DNA of 64,000 nucleotides from SVFI01 sp045535935 (GCA_045535935.1 JAZSMO010000046.1:1-64000), one strand, 5' to 3'. Counted from the first letter of the stretch, positions 8,889 to 17,670 are shown. The notes: generated by a model from the letters alone, not told the origin. Translations and numbers: made by a program.

Positions 8889-9620
8889 TTACTGTACCAT
8901 ATATTTCATTGCAGCTGCATCACCGACTAATGTCACATCCGGATGAAGCTGAAGAACAGAAGCAGGAACAGCCGGCGTGATCGGACCTGTAAATGCCTTC
9001 TTCACGATTTCCGCTTTATCCTCACCGCAAGCCACGATCAGGATTTTCTTTGCTTTCATAATGGATCCGATACCCATCGTGTAAGCTTCCTTCGGAACAT
9101 CATCCTTGCTCTCGAAAAATCTTGCATTTGCGTCGATAGTCATCTGTGTCAATTTTACACAATTGGTTCCTTTGGAGAACTCCTCCGCCGGCTCATTGAA
9201 TGCAATATGTCCGTTGTGACCGAGACCGAGAAGCTGAAGATCAACTCCTCCCATGCTCTCAATAATTTTATCATAGTCTGCACATGCTTTTTCCGAATCC
9301 GGTTCCAGACCGTTCGGTACATTTGTATTGTTCTTATCAATATTAATGTGATCGAACAGATTTGTATTCATGAAATAACGATAGCTCTGATCGTTCTCCG
9401 GAGAAAGTCCCTTGTACTCATCCAAATTCACACTGCGAACCTGACTGAAATCAAGATCTCCTTTTTCACATTTGTCGATCAACTCTTTGTATGCTCCCAC
9501 CGGAGTGGAACCTGTTGCTAACCCGAGGACACAATCCGGTTTTAAAACCACCTGGGCTGCAATAATGTTTGCCGCTCTGCGACTCGCCTGATCATAATCC
9601 TTTTCACAATATACTTTCAT
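8889..9620 (-). CDS. nagB: Glucosamine-6-phosphate deaminase
   Basis: Converts glucosamine-6-phosphate to fructose-6-phosphate and ammonia, the exit of amino-sugar catabolism. 243 residues matches the family. Motifs: LGLATGSTPVGAYKELI, the SVNLDEYKGLSPENDQSYRYFM active-site segment, GLGHNGHIAFNEPA and MGIGSIMKAKKILIVACGE. No nagA, nagE or regulator is adjacent; it is a single-gene unit between a shared terminator and a 240-base intergenic region. Confidence 0.95.
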   Translation of the reverse strand: MKVYCEKDYDQASRRAANIIAAQVVLKPDCVLGLATGSTPVGAYKELIDKCEKGDLDFSQVRSVNLDEYKGLSPENDQSYRYFMNTNLFDHINIDKNNTNVPNGLEPDSEKACADYDKIIESMGGVDLQLLGLGHNGHIAFNEPAEEFSKGTNCVKLTQMTIDANARFFESKDDVPKEAYTMGIGSIMKAKKILIVACGEDKAEIVKKAFTGPITPAVPASVLQLHPDVTLVGDAAAMKYMVQ

Positions 9621-9860
9621 CTTTTCTCCTCTTTTCCTTTAGATATTGTAGTGCTGATGAATCTATGGCGTTAACAATTACGGTATTATTATATAGAACA
9701 CTTTTTTCATGTGCAATTATTTTTTATAAAAAATATGAAAAAAATTTGTGTTTTATTACATCATTTTCTTGCAACATGGGCAAGTTGGTTATATAATTAT
9801 ATCCGTGGTTGAAAAATCGACCCAAATATACACTATACTTAATAGAATGAAGGTGTGCAA

Positions 9861-11051
9861 ATGGAAAGAAAAGTAGGAACTGTATCAAGAGGTATTCGTT
9901 GCCCGATCATCCGTGAAGGCGACAATCTGGTTGACATCACTGTAACAAGTGTGTTAGAAGCCGCACAGAGTGAAGGATACGAGTTGCGTGACAGAGACGT
10001 TGTTGCTCTCACCGAATCTATCGTAGCCCGCTCTCAGGGTAACTACGCATCGGTTCAGAACATTGCTGATGACGTAAAAGCAAAGTTAGGCGGAGGCACC
10101 ATCGGTGTTATCTTCCCTATCCTTTCCCGTAACCGTTTTGCAATCTGCTTAAAAGGTATTGCAATGGGTGCCAAGAAGGTAGTTCTTATGCTCAGTTATC
10201 CGAGCGACGAGGTAGGAAATGCACTTTTAACTTACGATCAGTTGGACGATGCTGACATCAATCCTTACACTGATGTGTTAACTCTTGAAAAATACCGTGA
10301 ATTATTCGGAGAAAACAAACATGAATTCACCGGTGTTGACTATGTACAGTATTATTCAGATATTATCACACAGGCGGGTGCAGAGGTTGAGATCGTTTTC
10401 GCAAACCAGGCAAAGACAATTCTCGACTACACAGACTGCATCATCAACTGTGACATCCACACAAGAGCAAGAACCAAACGTATCCTTATGGCAAACGGCG
10501 CTAAGGTTGTTTGCGGAATGGATGACATTCTTAACGCATCTGTAAACGGAAGCGGATACAACACCAAATACGGATTACTCGGTTCTAACAAGTCGACAGA
10601 AGATATGATTAAGCTGTTCCCGAGAGAGTGTCAGGATCTTGTAAATGACATTCAGGCACAGCTTCTTGAGAAAACCGGTAAGCATGTAGAAGTTATGGTT
10701 TACGGTGACGGCGCTTTCAAAGATCCGCAGGGTAAAATCTGGGAACTTGCCGATCCGGTTGTTTCACCGGCCTTCACCAGCGGACTGGTAGGCACCCCGA
10801 ACGAATTGAAACTCAAATATCTTGCGGATAATGATTTCAAGAACCTTTCCGGTGCAGAGCTGAAGGAAGCCATCTCCAAGAGTATTAAAGAGAAAGATTC
10901 CAACCTTGTCGGAAACATGGCTTCTCAGGGTACTACACCGAGACAGCTCACCGACCTCATCGGTTCTCTTTGTGATCTGACAAGCGGTTCCGGAGACAAA
11001 GGAACACCGATTATCCACATTCAAGGATACTTCGACAACTTTACAGATTAA
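9861..11051 (+). CDS. CofE-like (F420-0:gamma-glutamyl ligase fold) protein
   Basis: 396 residues. The N-terminal half resembles coenzyme F420-0:L-glutamate ligase (TVSRGIRCPIIREGDNLV, RDRDVVALTESIVARSQGN, GVIFPILSRNRFAICLKG). The middle carries CIINCDIHTRARTKRILMANG and the C-terminus KYLADNDFKNLSG and GNMASQGTTPRQLTDLIGSL. No other F420 gene is present in the window and Lachnospiraceae are not known F420 makers, so the family name is unlikely to be the real function; an amide-bond ligase acting on another acid is possible. The ATG at 9861 is chosen from GAAGG; a GTG lies two codons earlier. It is a single-gene transcript ending in a strong terminator. Confidence 0.75.
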   Translation: MERKVGTVSRGIRCPIIREGDNLVDITVTSVLEAAQSEGYELRDRDVVALTESIVARSQGNYASVQNIADDVKAKLGGGTIGVIFPILSRNRFAICLKGIAMGAKKVVLMLSYPSDEVGNALLTYDQLDDADINPYTDVLTLEKYRELFGENKHEFTGVDYVQYYSDIITQAGAEVEIVFANQAKTILDYTDCIINCDIHTRARTKRILMANGAKVVCGMDDILNASVNGSGYNTKYGLLGSNKSTEDMIKLFPRECQDLVNDIQAQLLEKTGKHVEVMVYGDGAFKDPQGKIWELADPVVSPAFTSGLVGTPNELKLKYLADNDFKNLSGAELKEAISKSIKEKDSNLVGNMASQGTTPRQLTDLIGSLCDLTSGSGDKGTPIIHIQGYFDNFTD

Positions 11052-11066
11052 AATCAGACTTAAAGT

Positions 11067-11101
11067 AAGAGCAGGGAATTATCACATTCCCTGCTCTTTT
11101 T
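11067..11101 (+). terminator. Terminator of the CofE-like gene
   Basis: AAGAGCAGGGAAT (11067-11079) pairs with ATTCCCTGCTCTT, with a short loop and a T-tract. Confidence 0.9.
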
Positions 11102-11122
11102 GAATTCCAAATATATACTCGA

Positions 11123-11326
11123 TTATTTTCTGTCTCTCGTCCAAACTGTTCCGGTAAGACCGACTTCGGACCGTTCAAGCATCGACTTGATTCCGTCCTT
11201 TAAGAGACGAAACTGTACCCCCTTGGTACGAACCGTAAAATACACGCCGACACCGATCAGCATAATGATCAATATGTACGTATACATGATATCGTTCATC
11301 TTTGTTAATACATCATTGAAACCCAT
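11123..11326 (-). pseudogene. N-terminal remnant of a sodium:alanine symporter (AGCS family)
   Basis: A 67-codon reading frame whose first ~50 residues (NDIMYTYILIIMLIGVGVY, FTVRTKGVQFRLLKDGIKSM) match the usual start of AGCS Na+/alanine symporters: one membrane helix followed by the RT-x-x-x-QFR segment. After ERSEVGL the frame runs into unrelated sequence and stops; the rest of the roughly 450-residue transporter is absent because the next thing is the neighbouring terminator. It is best read as a decay product. A functional small membrane protein is possible but less likely. Confidence 0.6.
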
Positions 11327-11368
11327 AAAATCCTATACCTTTCTTTCTTATTTTTACAAGCTTTTCTA

Positions 11369-12262
11369 TTATAACATAGCGTTACTGTCCGGGGAAGATT
11401 GTTTTTGAGTCCTAACCCCCGCATCCAAACTAAAATGCAGACAATCCGCCGGACATACCGCTTCACACTTTCCGCACTTGATACACTCCGGCGAAACCGA
11501 TATCTCCTCCGGACGCAGATCTACCGGACAAGCCTTTTTACAATTCATACAGGAAATGCACTTTTCCTTTTCCCAGCGAACCTGCACAAGGCTGAAGCGG
11601 TTAAACCATCCGTAAATGGCTCCCAGCGGACAAAGATACTGACAAAACGGCCGATAAATCTTTACAGAAAGAAGAATAATCACCGCCAAAATTGCCGCCT
11701 TCCACCAAAACAATCCTCCCGCCTGCATACGTAAGTTAACATCAGCTAACATTAACGGGACCGCTCCCATAAAGGTTCCCGCCGGACAGACAAATTTACA
11801 AAACGCCGGAACCTTGACGAATCCGGTAAACAAAACAGCGGATCCGAGGATAACCAAGCCAAACAGCATGACATATTTTCCATATTTTAAAATGTTGTGG
11901 AACGGAAGTTGTTTCCTCTTTTTAAACAGAGGAATTTTATGAAGAAGATCCTGAAACAACCCGAACGGACACATCCATCCGCATACAAAACGCCCGAAAA
12001 TGCTCCCGAACACAAAAAGAAATCCAAGCACGGCAAAAGGCACCTCTATCTTTCTCTGCGCCAGGGCATTCTGCAAAGCACCCAGCGGACAGGAACCCAG
12101 CGCGCCGGGACAGGAATAACAGTTAAGTCCCGGAACACAGGCGTATTTCAGAGTTCCCTTATAGATCTTTCCATTCAGAAAACCGTACAAGTACCCGTTG
12201 GTCAGAATCGTATATATGATTTGAAATGAAAGGCGTAACTTCGCCGGATGGAATTTTTTCAT
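11369..12262 (-). CDS. Membrane polyferredoxin (NapH-like 4Fe-4S binding protein)
   Basis: 297 residues with about five membrane helices and many cysteine motifs: CYSCPGALGSCP near the N-terminus, the NapH-type CGWMCPFG, CKFVCPAG and CQYLCPLG, and two C-terminal 4Fe-4S ferredoxin motifs (CISCMNCKKACP and CIKCGKCEAVCP). Such proteins pass electrons across or along the membrane. It lies directly after a TlpA-like lipoprotein and a CXXC membrane peptide, a recurrent Clostridia trio. By inference it supplies reducing power to the exported thioredoxin-fold protein. AAAGGA precedes the ATG. Confidence 0.85.
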   Translation of the reverse strand: MKKFHPAKLRLSFQIIYTILTNGYLYGFLNGKIYKGTLKYACVPGLNCYSCPGALGSCPLGALQNALAQRKIEVPFAVLGFLFVFGSIFGRFVCGWMCPFGLFQDLLHKIPLFKKRKQLPFHNILKYGKYVMLFGLVILGSAVLFTGFVKVPAFCKFVCPAGTFMGAVPLMLADVNLRMQAGGLFWWKAAILAVIILLSVKIYRPFCQYLCPLGAIYGWFNRFSLVQVRWEKEKCISCMNCKKACPVDLRPEEISVSPECIKCGKCEAVCPADCLHFSLDAGVRTQKQSSPDSNAML

Positions 12263-12303
12263 TGTCTGATCCTTTTACAAATTAACCTCGGATAATTTTA
12301 TAA

Positions 12304-12471
12304 TCATCCGATTCCTATACACTCCATGCATATCATAATCGCCTTGCGATAAATGTCGGAAAACTGCTGTGTAAATACTCCCACGGCGAAAAGGAGTAAG
12401 CCCAAGCTTACTCCAATCATCCATATAGGAATATTTCTTTTTTTAGTCTCCGTATTCTTCTCTGTCATCAT
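12304..12471 (-). CDS. Small CXXC-containing membrane protein (CD1871A family)
   Basis: About 55 residues: one membrane helix (IPIWMIGVSLGLLLFAVGVF) followed by a short tail ending in MICMECIGIG, a C-x-x-C motif at the extreme C-terminus. The size, motif and position between a TlpA-like gene and a polyferredoxin match the CD1871A family. The start is the tandem ATG at 12471/12468 behind GGGAAG; longer in-frame starts reach 12492. It overlaps the 3' end of the TlpA-like gene by about 29 bases, implying translational coupling. A role as the membrane relay between the two neighbours is inferred. Confidence 0.75.
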   Translation of the reverse strand: MMTEKNTETKKRNIPIWMIGVSLGLLLFAVGVFTQQFSDIYRKAIMICMECIGIG

Positions 12472-13141
12472 AATCTTCCCTGTCATCGTCAACCGATCCC
12501 GTGACAGGACCTCCTTCTTTGGTCAGAAGTTCATTTATAATCCTCTCCCATGTATCTTCATCGTTAGCACCGACTACATAAGTGAGCAACTCACCTTTTT
12601 GATTTACGAAAAACGTTGTCGGTACCGAAGAAACCCCGCCGACCAGATTTTCATATAACGACTGATTCAGCAGCAGATGCGGATAGTTAGCCTCGGTCTG
12701 CACGATGAGATCCCATGCATTATCGATATCACTCTGCGACGCCGTATCCACCACATCACTGACAATACCGATCAGCTGAAAATTCGCTTTGTCATATTCT
12801 TCTGCAATGTCTCCCAGGTCGGGCATTTCCATAAGACATGGGTTGCAGTAGGTCGCCCAGACGTTAATCATGGTTAACTTTGACTGCGAAAAAATGTCGG
12901 AAGTCATCGGTTCACCCTCGATGGTAGTGGCTTCGAAGGAAACAACGTACGGTTCGTCTGCATCCTCACTTACGGTCTCAGACTGCTCCGTGGTAACCTC
13001 TCCGGATTGTTCCGTGGCTCCACTTGCTGACTCTTCCTGCGTCTGCTCCGGTACCGTCGGCTGCTGTATCGGCTCTTTATCTGCCCCGCAGCCTGCAAGC
13101 AGCAAAACTGCTGCCATCCATACAAATATTCTTTTTTTCAT
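12443..13141 (-). CDS. TlpA-like thioredoxin-fold lipoprotein
   Basis: 232 residues. The signal peptide has lipobox LAGC at about residues 15-18, followed by an acidic, Glu/Thr-rich linker to about residue 65. The thioredoxin/AlkC-TSA-like domain has NVWATYCNPCLMEMPDL with active-site CNPC, and the cis-proline region is VSSVPTTFFVNQKGEL. It probably reduces or resolves disulfides outside the membrane. It is first in a three-gene operon with the CXXC peptide and the polyferredoxin. No cytochrome-maturation genes are near, so a haem role is not supported. Confidence 0.88.
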   Translation of the reverse strand: MKKRIFVWMAAVLLLAGCGADKEPIQQPTVPEQTQEESASGATEQSGEVTTEQSETVSEDADEPYVVSFEATTIEGEPMTSDIFSQSKLTMINVWATYCNPCLMEMPDLGDIAEEYDKANFQLIGIVSDVVDTASQSDIDNAWDLIVQTEANYPHLLLNQSLYENLVGGVSSVPTTFFVNQKGELLTYVVGANDEDTWERIINELLTKEGGPVTGSVDDDREDYDDREEYGD

Positions 13142-13158
13142 AGTTAGTCTCCGTTTAC

Positions 13159-14658
13159 TTATTTTAGCTTTAAGCCCGCATCACCGCTGATGATGAAACC
13201 AATATCCCCTGTCTTTTGGCCGGATGCAAGCTTTCCGTTGTAATCCATAGACTTAATCTTCAGTTTACTGCCGCTTACGGAATATTCTCCGTTCCAACCG
13301 TTGGAAAGCTCGATATCTCCATCAAAAGAAACCGTAATTTCCCATCCGTCGATTTCCTTATCGGATGTGTTCTCCAGTTCCAAAGAATACTGGTAAAAGG
13401 CTTTTCCCTCGGATTCCCAGCTCCCTGTCACAGTAGCGGTATATTTAAGATCGCCGGAACTTTCCTTCCCCGTATCTTCCTTCTGTCCGCTGTCAGCCGC
13501 AGCAAACTTATCTTTCCCCGAAAGCAGCTTATATATCCACTTTCCGTTCTGGCTGAGATCCTCCTGCGTAAATCCCGAGGTCTTGGAACAACCGTCCGAA
13601 AAGATGGATGATGTCTCGTTTTTATTGGACAAATTCCATGTCACATAGCTGACACCCCTTGCATCCAAAGCCTTAATCCATTCGTTGGACTGATACTCAT
13701 CAAATGCACCGTTTCCGCTGGCATCGCACGTTCCGAATTCCGACACAAAAATCGGAAGCCCTGCATCGATGGCCTGATTCATACGATCCCGAAGCCATTC
13801 CGTATGAGTCGTCGCATAAAAGTGAAGCGCATACATGATATTGTCATACTCTGTAATCGGATCTGCAGCCGCTTTATCCACATCCTGACACCATGTCGGT
13901 GTTCCGACAATAATCAGCGCATCCTCATCGTTTGCGCGGATAATCGGAATGATCTCAAGCGCATATTTTTTTACATCCGCCCAGGAAGTCCCGCCGTTCG
14001 GTTCGTTACAAATCTCGTAAATCACATTGTCAGCCGAGGCAAACTCTTTCGACATTTCTTCAAAAAATTTCTTCGCCTCTTCCTTATTGTTATTTGGATT
14101 TTCATCACGGAGAATATGCCAGTCGACAATCACATACATATCTGCATTGGTCGCATAAGCTACGCCGTCCTTCACAAGCTGTTTCAGCTTTGCTTTATCT
14201 CCATCCGTACAATATCCTCCGTTTTCCGCCGTGTACATGGCAAGGCGCATCACATTGGCATTCCAATCCTTTTTCAGCTCATGAAACAGTTCCTGATTGA
14301 CATACTGCGGAAACCACGAAAGACCATGGGTACTGATTCCGCGAAGCTGAATATTGTTTCCTTTGCTGTCTTTCAGCTGCGTTCCCTCCACGTGGAGTGC
14401 TCCGGAAGCGGATGGATTACCGAAGTCGGAGTTTTCTTTTTTCGCATCTTCTTTCAAATTCTTATCTTCTTTATCAGAATCTTTTTTCGTTGTATCTTCT
14501 GTCTCAGAAGTATCCTCCGGCTCACTTTCTGTTGTCTCTACCACCGGTACATCCGACATGATTTCCTGTGTCTTTTTCCCTGCATTGCATGCTGTCATGC
14601 TAAAAGTTAGTATGACCATACAAAATGCGAATAATACTTTTTTATAGACCTTTATCAT
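13159..14658 (-). CDS. GH5 endoglucanase-like lipoprotein with C-terminal CBM
   Basis: About 499 residues. The signal peptide has lipobox TAC after MVILTFSM, then a Glu/Asp/Lys-rich linker to ~80. The GH5 barrel has the acid/base glutamate in VIYEICNEPNGG and the nucleophile glutamate in PIFVSEFGTC, with WNLSNKNETSS near the end. The last ~95 residues (YSLELENTSDKEIDGWEITV, LSNGWNGEYSVSG) look like a CBM2-type beta-sandwich for binding cellulose. It is membrane anchored, so it probably trims soluble or short beta-glucans at the cell. The ATG at 14658 overlaps the upstream transporter stop as ATGA and follows AGGAG. Confidence 0.9.
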   Translation of the reverse strand: MIKVYKKVLFAFCMVILTFSMTACNAGKKTQEIMSDVPVVETTESEPEDTSETEDTTKKDSDKEDKNLKEDAKKENSDFGNPSASGALHVEGTQLKDSKGNNIQLRGISTHGLSWFPQYVNQELFHELKKDWNANVMRLAMYTAENGGYCTDGDKAKLKQLVKDGVAYATNADMYVIVDWHILRDENPNNNKEEAKKFFEEMSKEFASADNVIYEICNEPNGGTSWADVKKYALEIIPIIRANDEDALIIVGTPTWCQDVDKAAADPITEYDNIMYALHFYATTHTEWLRDRMNQAIDAGLPIFVSEFGTCDASGNGAFDEYQSNEWIKALDARGVSYVTWNLSNKNETSSIFSDGCSKTSGFTQEDLSQNGKWIYKLLSGKDKFAAADSGQKEDTGKESSGDLKYTATVTGSWESEGKAFYQYSLELENTSDKEIDGWEITVSFDGDIELSNGWNGEYSVSGSKLKIKSMDYNGKLASGQKTGDIGFIISGDAGLKLK

Positions 14659-16340
14659 AACGACTTCTCCTGCTCTTCTTCCTGCCTGCCAAGTTCCACC
14701 ATAGTAACTATGACATTCGTGCAATATACTGCCACATGCTCCATCTCATCAAGAAGCTCATGAAAAACAAACTCGCTCTGCTTGTTACATTTTCCGTTTT
14801 GGATTCTCTCAATATGCGCCAGCTTATATTCATTGCAAAGTGCACTGACTGTTTCTTTCAAGGATGTGACTTCCGCCGCCATATCCAGATCTTCTCTCTT
14901 AAAAACATCCACAGTCAGTTCCACGATCTCCTTCACCGCACCGTTCAGTACGGAAAGTTCCTCTCTGGCTTCCTCGGAAAAAGTTGCCTTGCGCTCATAA
15001 AGATCTCTTGCCACGTCCGCAATATTCACCGCCTGGTCCGCCAAACGCTCAAACTCACCGACCATGTACAGTATCTTGGATACCTGTCTGCTCTCCTGTG
15101 AATCCATCTCTTTTACGGGAAGCTGTACCAGATACGCCTCCAATTTATCTTCATAGCGATCGATCAACTTCTCCTTTTTATCCACTTTCCGGAACGCCTC
15201 CTCCGAAAAATCATCCAAAAGTCCAAGCGCTCTTTTTAAATTACTTTTGACCTGTCGGATCATTCCGGTCAGCGCAATCTGACTCTGTTCAATCGCCAAA
15301 GGCGGATTGTCGAGAAATCTTTCCTCCAAAAGCTCAAAATCCTCTGTCTCCGAGTCATCATCTGCTGTTGCCGGAATCAGACGGAACAACAATTTTTCAA
15401 TCTGCTTGATAAACGGAAACAAAAGCACCGTCATCACAATGCGGAACAATGAGTTAATCACTGCAATACTCACCGGCGACATCACCTTATCCATAAAGTC
15501 GAATGGTCGGAATGCATGTATTCCATAAAACAAAATCGAGCAGGCGAGCATACCGAACAAATCAATAATCAGATAGACAATCGCCGTTCTCTTTCCGTTT
15601 TTTCCTGCACCGATGGCCGACAACAGAACCGGGCTTGAGGCACCGACACCGATACCCATCGTGATCGGAAAAGCCGCTGCAAAACTGATACCGCCGGTCA
15701 CGGACAAGGCCTGCAAAACACCAATCGCAGCAGATGCACTCTGCAAAACAACCGCAAAGCCGATTCCGAGCAAAATACCGAGAATCGGATTGTTAAACAT
15801 CGTAAACATACTTGTAAAATTTTCACTTTGTTTCAGGGGAGCAACTGCACCGCTCATATTCTGCATACCGACCATGAGGATTACAAATCCCAGAAGAATA
15901 TCCGCCACATTATGAAGAAGCGGTTTTTTTACAAACATTTTGAAGATAATACCAACGATAGCCACCACAGCTGTGAGCGTTACAGTAGAAAAAATCTGTG
16001 CCACTCCGCTCGTACCGTCTATGTAAGAAAGACACAATACCCATCCTGTGATACTCGTTCCGATATTGGCTCCCATAACGATTCCGATCGCCTGGGCAAC
16101 TTTCATAATGCCCGAATTGACAAAACCGACCACCATGACAGAGGTGGCAGAGGATGACTGGATCACAGCTGTCACAGCTGTTCCGAGCAATATTCCTTTG
16201 ATCGGCGTGTCGGACAATCGATACAAAATAAGCTCCAGCTTATTTCCCGCTACCTTCTGCAATCCTTCCCCCATCAGGGTCATTCCGTACAAAAAGAGCG
16301 CCACACCGCATAATAAAGATAAAATCATTGTAATTCCCAT
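14655..16340 (-). CDS. Na+/phosphate cotransporter with C-terminal PhoU-like domain
   Basis: 561 residues. The two NptA-type membrane repeats carry the QSSSATSVMVVGFVNSG signature and the second-repeat QSASAAIGVLQAL. The C-terminal ~230 residues are a cytoplasmic PhoU-like helical domain (DKKEKLIDRYEDKLEAYLVQ, MVGEFERLADQAVNIADVA). Such proteins import phosphate with sodium, the PhoU part acting as regulator. The GH5 gene follows with a 4-base ATGA overlap, an odd metabolic pairing but a clear translational unit. Confidence 0.9.
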   Translation of the reverse strand: MGITMILSLLCGVALFLYGMTLMGEGLQKVAGNKLELILYRLSDTPIKGILLGTAVTAVIQSSSATSVMVVGFVNSGIMKVAQAIGIVMGANIGTSITGWVLCLSYIDGTSGVAQIFSTVTLTAVVAIVGIIFKMFVKKPLLHNVADILLGFVILMVGMQNMSGAVAPLKQSENFTSMFTMFNNPILGILLGIGFAVVLQSASAAIGVLQALSVTGGISFAAAFPITMGIGVGASSPVLLSAIGAGKNGKRTAIVYLIIDLFGMLACSILFYGIHAFRPFDFMDKVMSPVSIAVINSLFRIVMTVLLFPFIKQIEKLLFRLIPATADDDSETEDFELLEERFLDNPPLAIEQSQIALTGMIRQVKSNLKRALGLLDDFSEEAFRKVDKKEKLIDRYEDKLEAYLVQLPVKEMDSQESRQVSKILYMVGEFERLADQAVNIADVARDLYERKATFSEEAREELSVLNGAVKEIVELTVDVFKREDLDMAAEVTSLKETVSALCNEYKLAHIERIQNGKCNKQSEFVFHELLDEMEHVAVYCTNVIVTMVELGRQEEEQEKSL

Positions 16341-16423
16341 AGTTTGTATTTCTCCTCATATTAGCAGCCACTCTTTGTCCGGACTCCTAAACATATACAT
16401 GCTCCAATTTTACTACAGAACAC

Positions 16424-16462
16424 AAAAAAAGAACAGAGAAAACTCCCCCGTTTCCTCTGTTC
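16424..16462 (-). terminator. Terminator of the PadR-DUF2812 operon
   Basis: GAACAGAGAAAAC (16431-16443) pairs, with one mismatch, with GTTTCCTCTGTTC (16450-16462). On the minus strand it is followed by a run of seven T. Confidence 0.8.
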
Positions 16463-16486
16463 CGTGCTTTTTCAATTAGCATCGAC

Positions 16487-17209
16487 TTACTTTGATGCCG
16501 AACTTCCGGCTGCCGCCGTCTTGGCAATACCAACGAGCATTAATATAATCGCAACAATCTGTAATCCCATTTTTACCGGACCCGTCATCGTTGCCGACAG
16601 CGAATCGGACTGTCCCATCAAAAGTGCACAGGAGTTAAGTAAAAGCCCTGCCATCAAAAGCGGCGAAAACTGTCTGTTATCTTTATCTGCCTCAATGCCC
16701 GACTGTCTGCCCTTCAGCTCCAGTATTGTGTTCTTTGTTTTAACCGCAGCATTGAGAACAGCAAATGTAAATGCCCCGACGATACATGCATATACCCAAC
16801 CGATGGTTACACCGTTTAAAGCCCCAAAAATTTCTATAAAAAGACAAAGAAGTTCTATAACGAATACCACCTTAAACATGGTCAAAATCTTGCTGTAATG
16901 TTCAATGCTCGATTCCACGTCCGTATAAAGCTCAAACTCGCCTTCCGATGCAGGTTTACGAAGAATAATCCAGTATCCCCAGTTTTGCACAATCTCAATT
17001 CCGGCTTCATTCATAAATTCACGATAATCCTCGGTCACCGCGCCGAACTTCTCGCCGAAATCCACCTGGTATCTCCACTTGCCTTTTTCGCTTTCCTCGA
17101 ATCGATAGAAGCCTGCAAAGAATCCGGTCATTGCCCAGCCCTCATCTGCCATCTCATTTAACCACTTTGTTTCTGCATCTTTATCCCAATATAATCTAAA
17201 CTTTGTCAT
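16487..17209 (-). CDS. DUF2812 membrane protein
   Basis: 240 residues. The first ~110 (FRLYWDKDAETKWLNEMADE, GWAMTGFFAGFYRFEESEKG, YWIILRKPA) are the DUF2812 soluble domain; the rest has about four hydrophobic segments (ILTMFKVVFVIELLCLFIEI, MGLQIVAIILMLVGIAKTAA). Function is unknown; the family is nearly always encoded next to a PadR regulator, as here, with one base between the PadR stop and this ATG. A role in membrane or envelope stress is guessed from the family's company only. Confidence 0.8.
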   Translation of the reverse strand: MTKFRLYWDKDAETKWLNEMADEGWAMTGFFAGFYRFEESEKGKWRYQVDFGEKFGAVTEDYREFMNEAGIEIVQNWGYWIILRKPASEGEFELYTDVESSIEHYSKILTMFKVVFVIELLCLFIEIFGALNGVTIGWVYACIVGAFTFAVLNAAVKTKNTILELKGRQSGIEADKDNRQFSPLLMAGLLLNSCALLMGQSDSLSATMTGPVKMGLQIVAIILMLVGIAKTAAAGSSASK

Positions 17210-17210
17210 C

Positions 17211-17528
17211 TTATTTTCCCTCCATAAGTTTTGCGTTATCTAAAAGTTCCTGCAGACGTTTTTTCTCTGCCTCAAACACTTCTCTGCCTGCTTCCGTGAT
17301 GATGTACTCTTTCTTTTTGCGTGACTCCGTGTCCACGCTGTGAATGTCAATCCAGCCCTTCTTCTGCAATGTCTGAATCGCCCCGTAAAGTGTTCCAGCA
17401 CCGAGAGTCACGCGCTTTCCGGTCAATTCCTCTACTTCCTGCGTAATGCCATAGCCGTGGTTCGGCTTGCGCAGTGCTAACAATATGTAATACACGGCTT
17501 CTGTTAAAGGTAGATCTTTCTCTGCCAT
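17211..17528 (-). CDS. PadR-family transcriptional regulator
   Basis: 105 residues: a winged helix with the PadR signature (YYILLALRKPNHGYGITQEV, TLGAGTLYGAIQTLQKKGWI, KKEYIITEAGREVFEAEKKR) and a short C-terminal dimerisation helix, i.e. the short PadR-s2 class. It heads a two-gene operon with DUF2812. The promoter just upstream is packed with CGATATA half sites, which fits autoregulation by this protein. Confidence 0.92.
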   Translation of the reverse strand: MAEKDLPLTEAVYYILLALRKPNHGYGITQEVEELTGKRVTLGAGTLYGAIQTLQKKGWIDIHSVDTESRKKKEYIITEAGREVFEAEKKRLQELLDNAKLMEGK

Positions 17529-17587
17529 TTCTGTTCCTCCTTGCCTGGTTATTTATCTTATAAGATTTTCTTTTATCGCGTTCCGAT

Positions 17588-17644
17588 GTATCGTCTCTCG
17601 ATATATCGTGTCTATAATATATCGTGTTCCGATATATTTGTCAA
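17588..17644 (-). promoter_or_regulatory. PadR operon promoter with clustered TATATCG/CGATATA operators
   Basis: Minus-strand TTGACA (17644-17639) and TATATT (17621-17616) with a 17-base spacer. The inverted repeat TATATCG-N5-CGATATA (17618-17636) covers the -10/spacer, the palindrome CGATATATCG (17599-17608) lies just downstream, and another TATCG is at 17589. Binding by the encoded PadR protein is inferred. Confidence 0.7.
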
Positions 17645-17670
17645 TAGGGATTTTGAAAAATTTTTAAATA

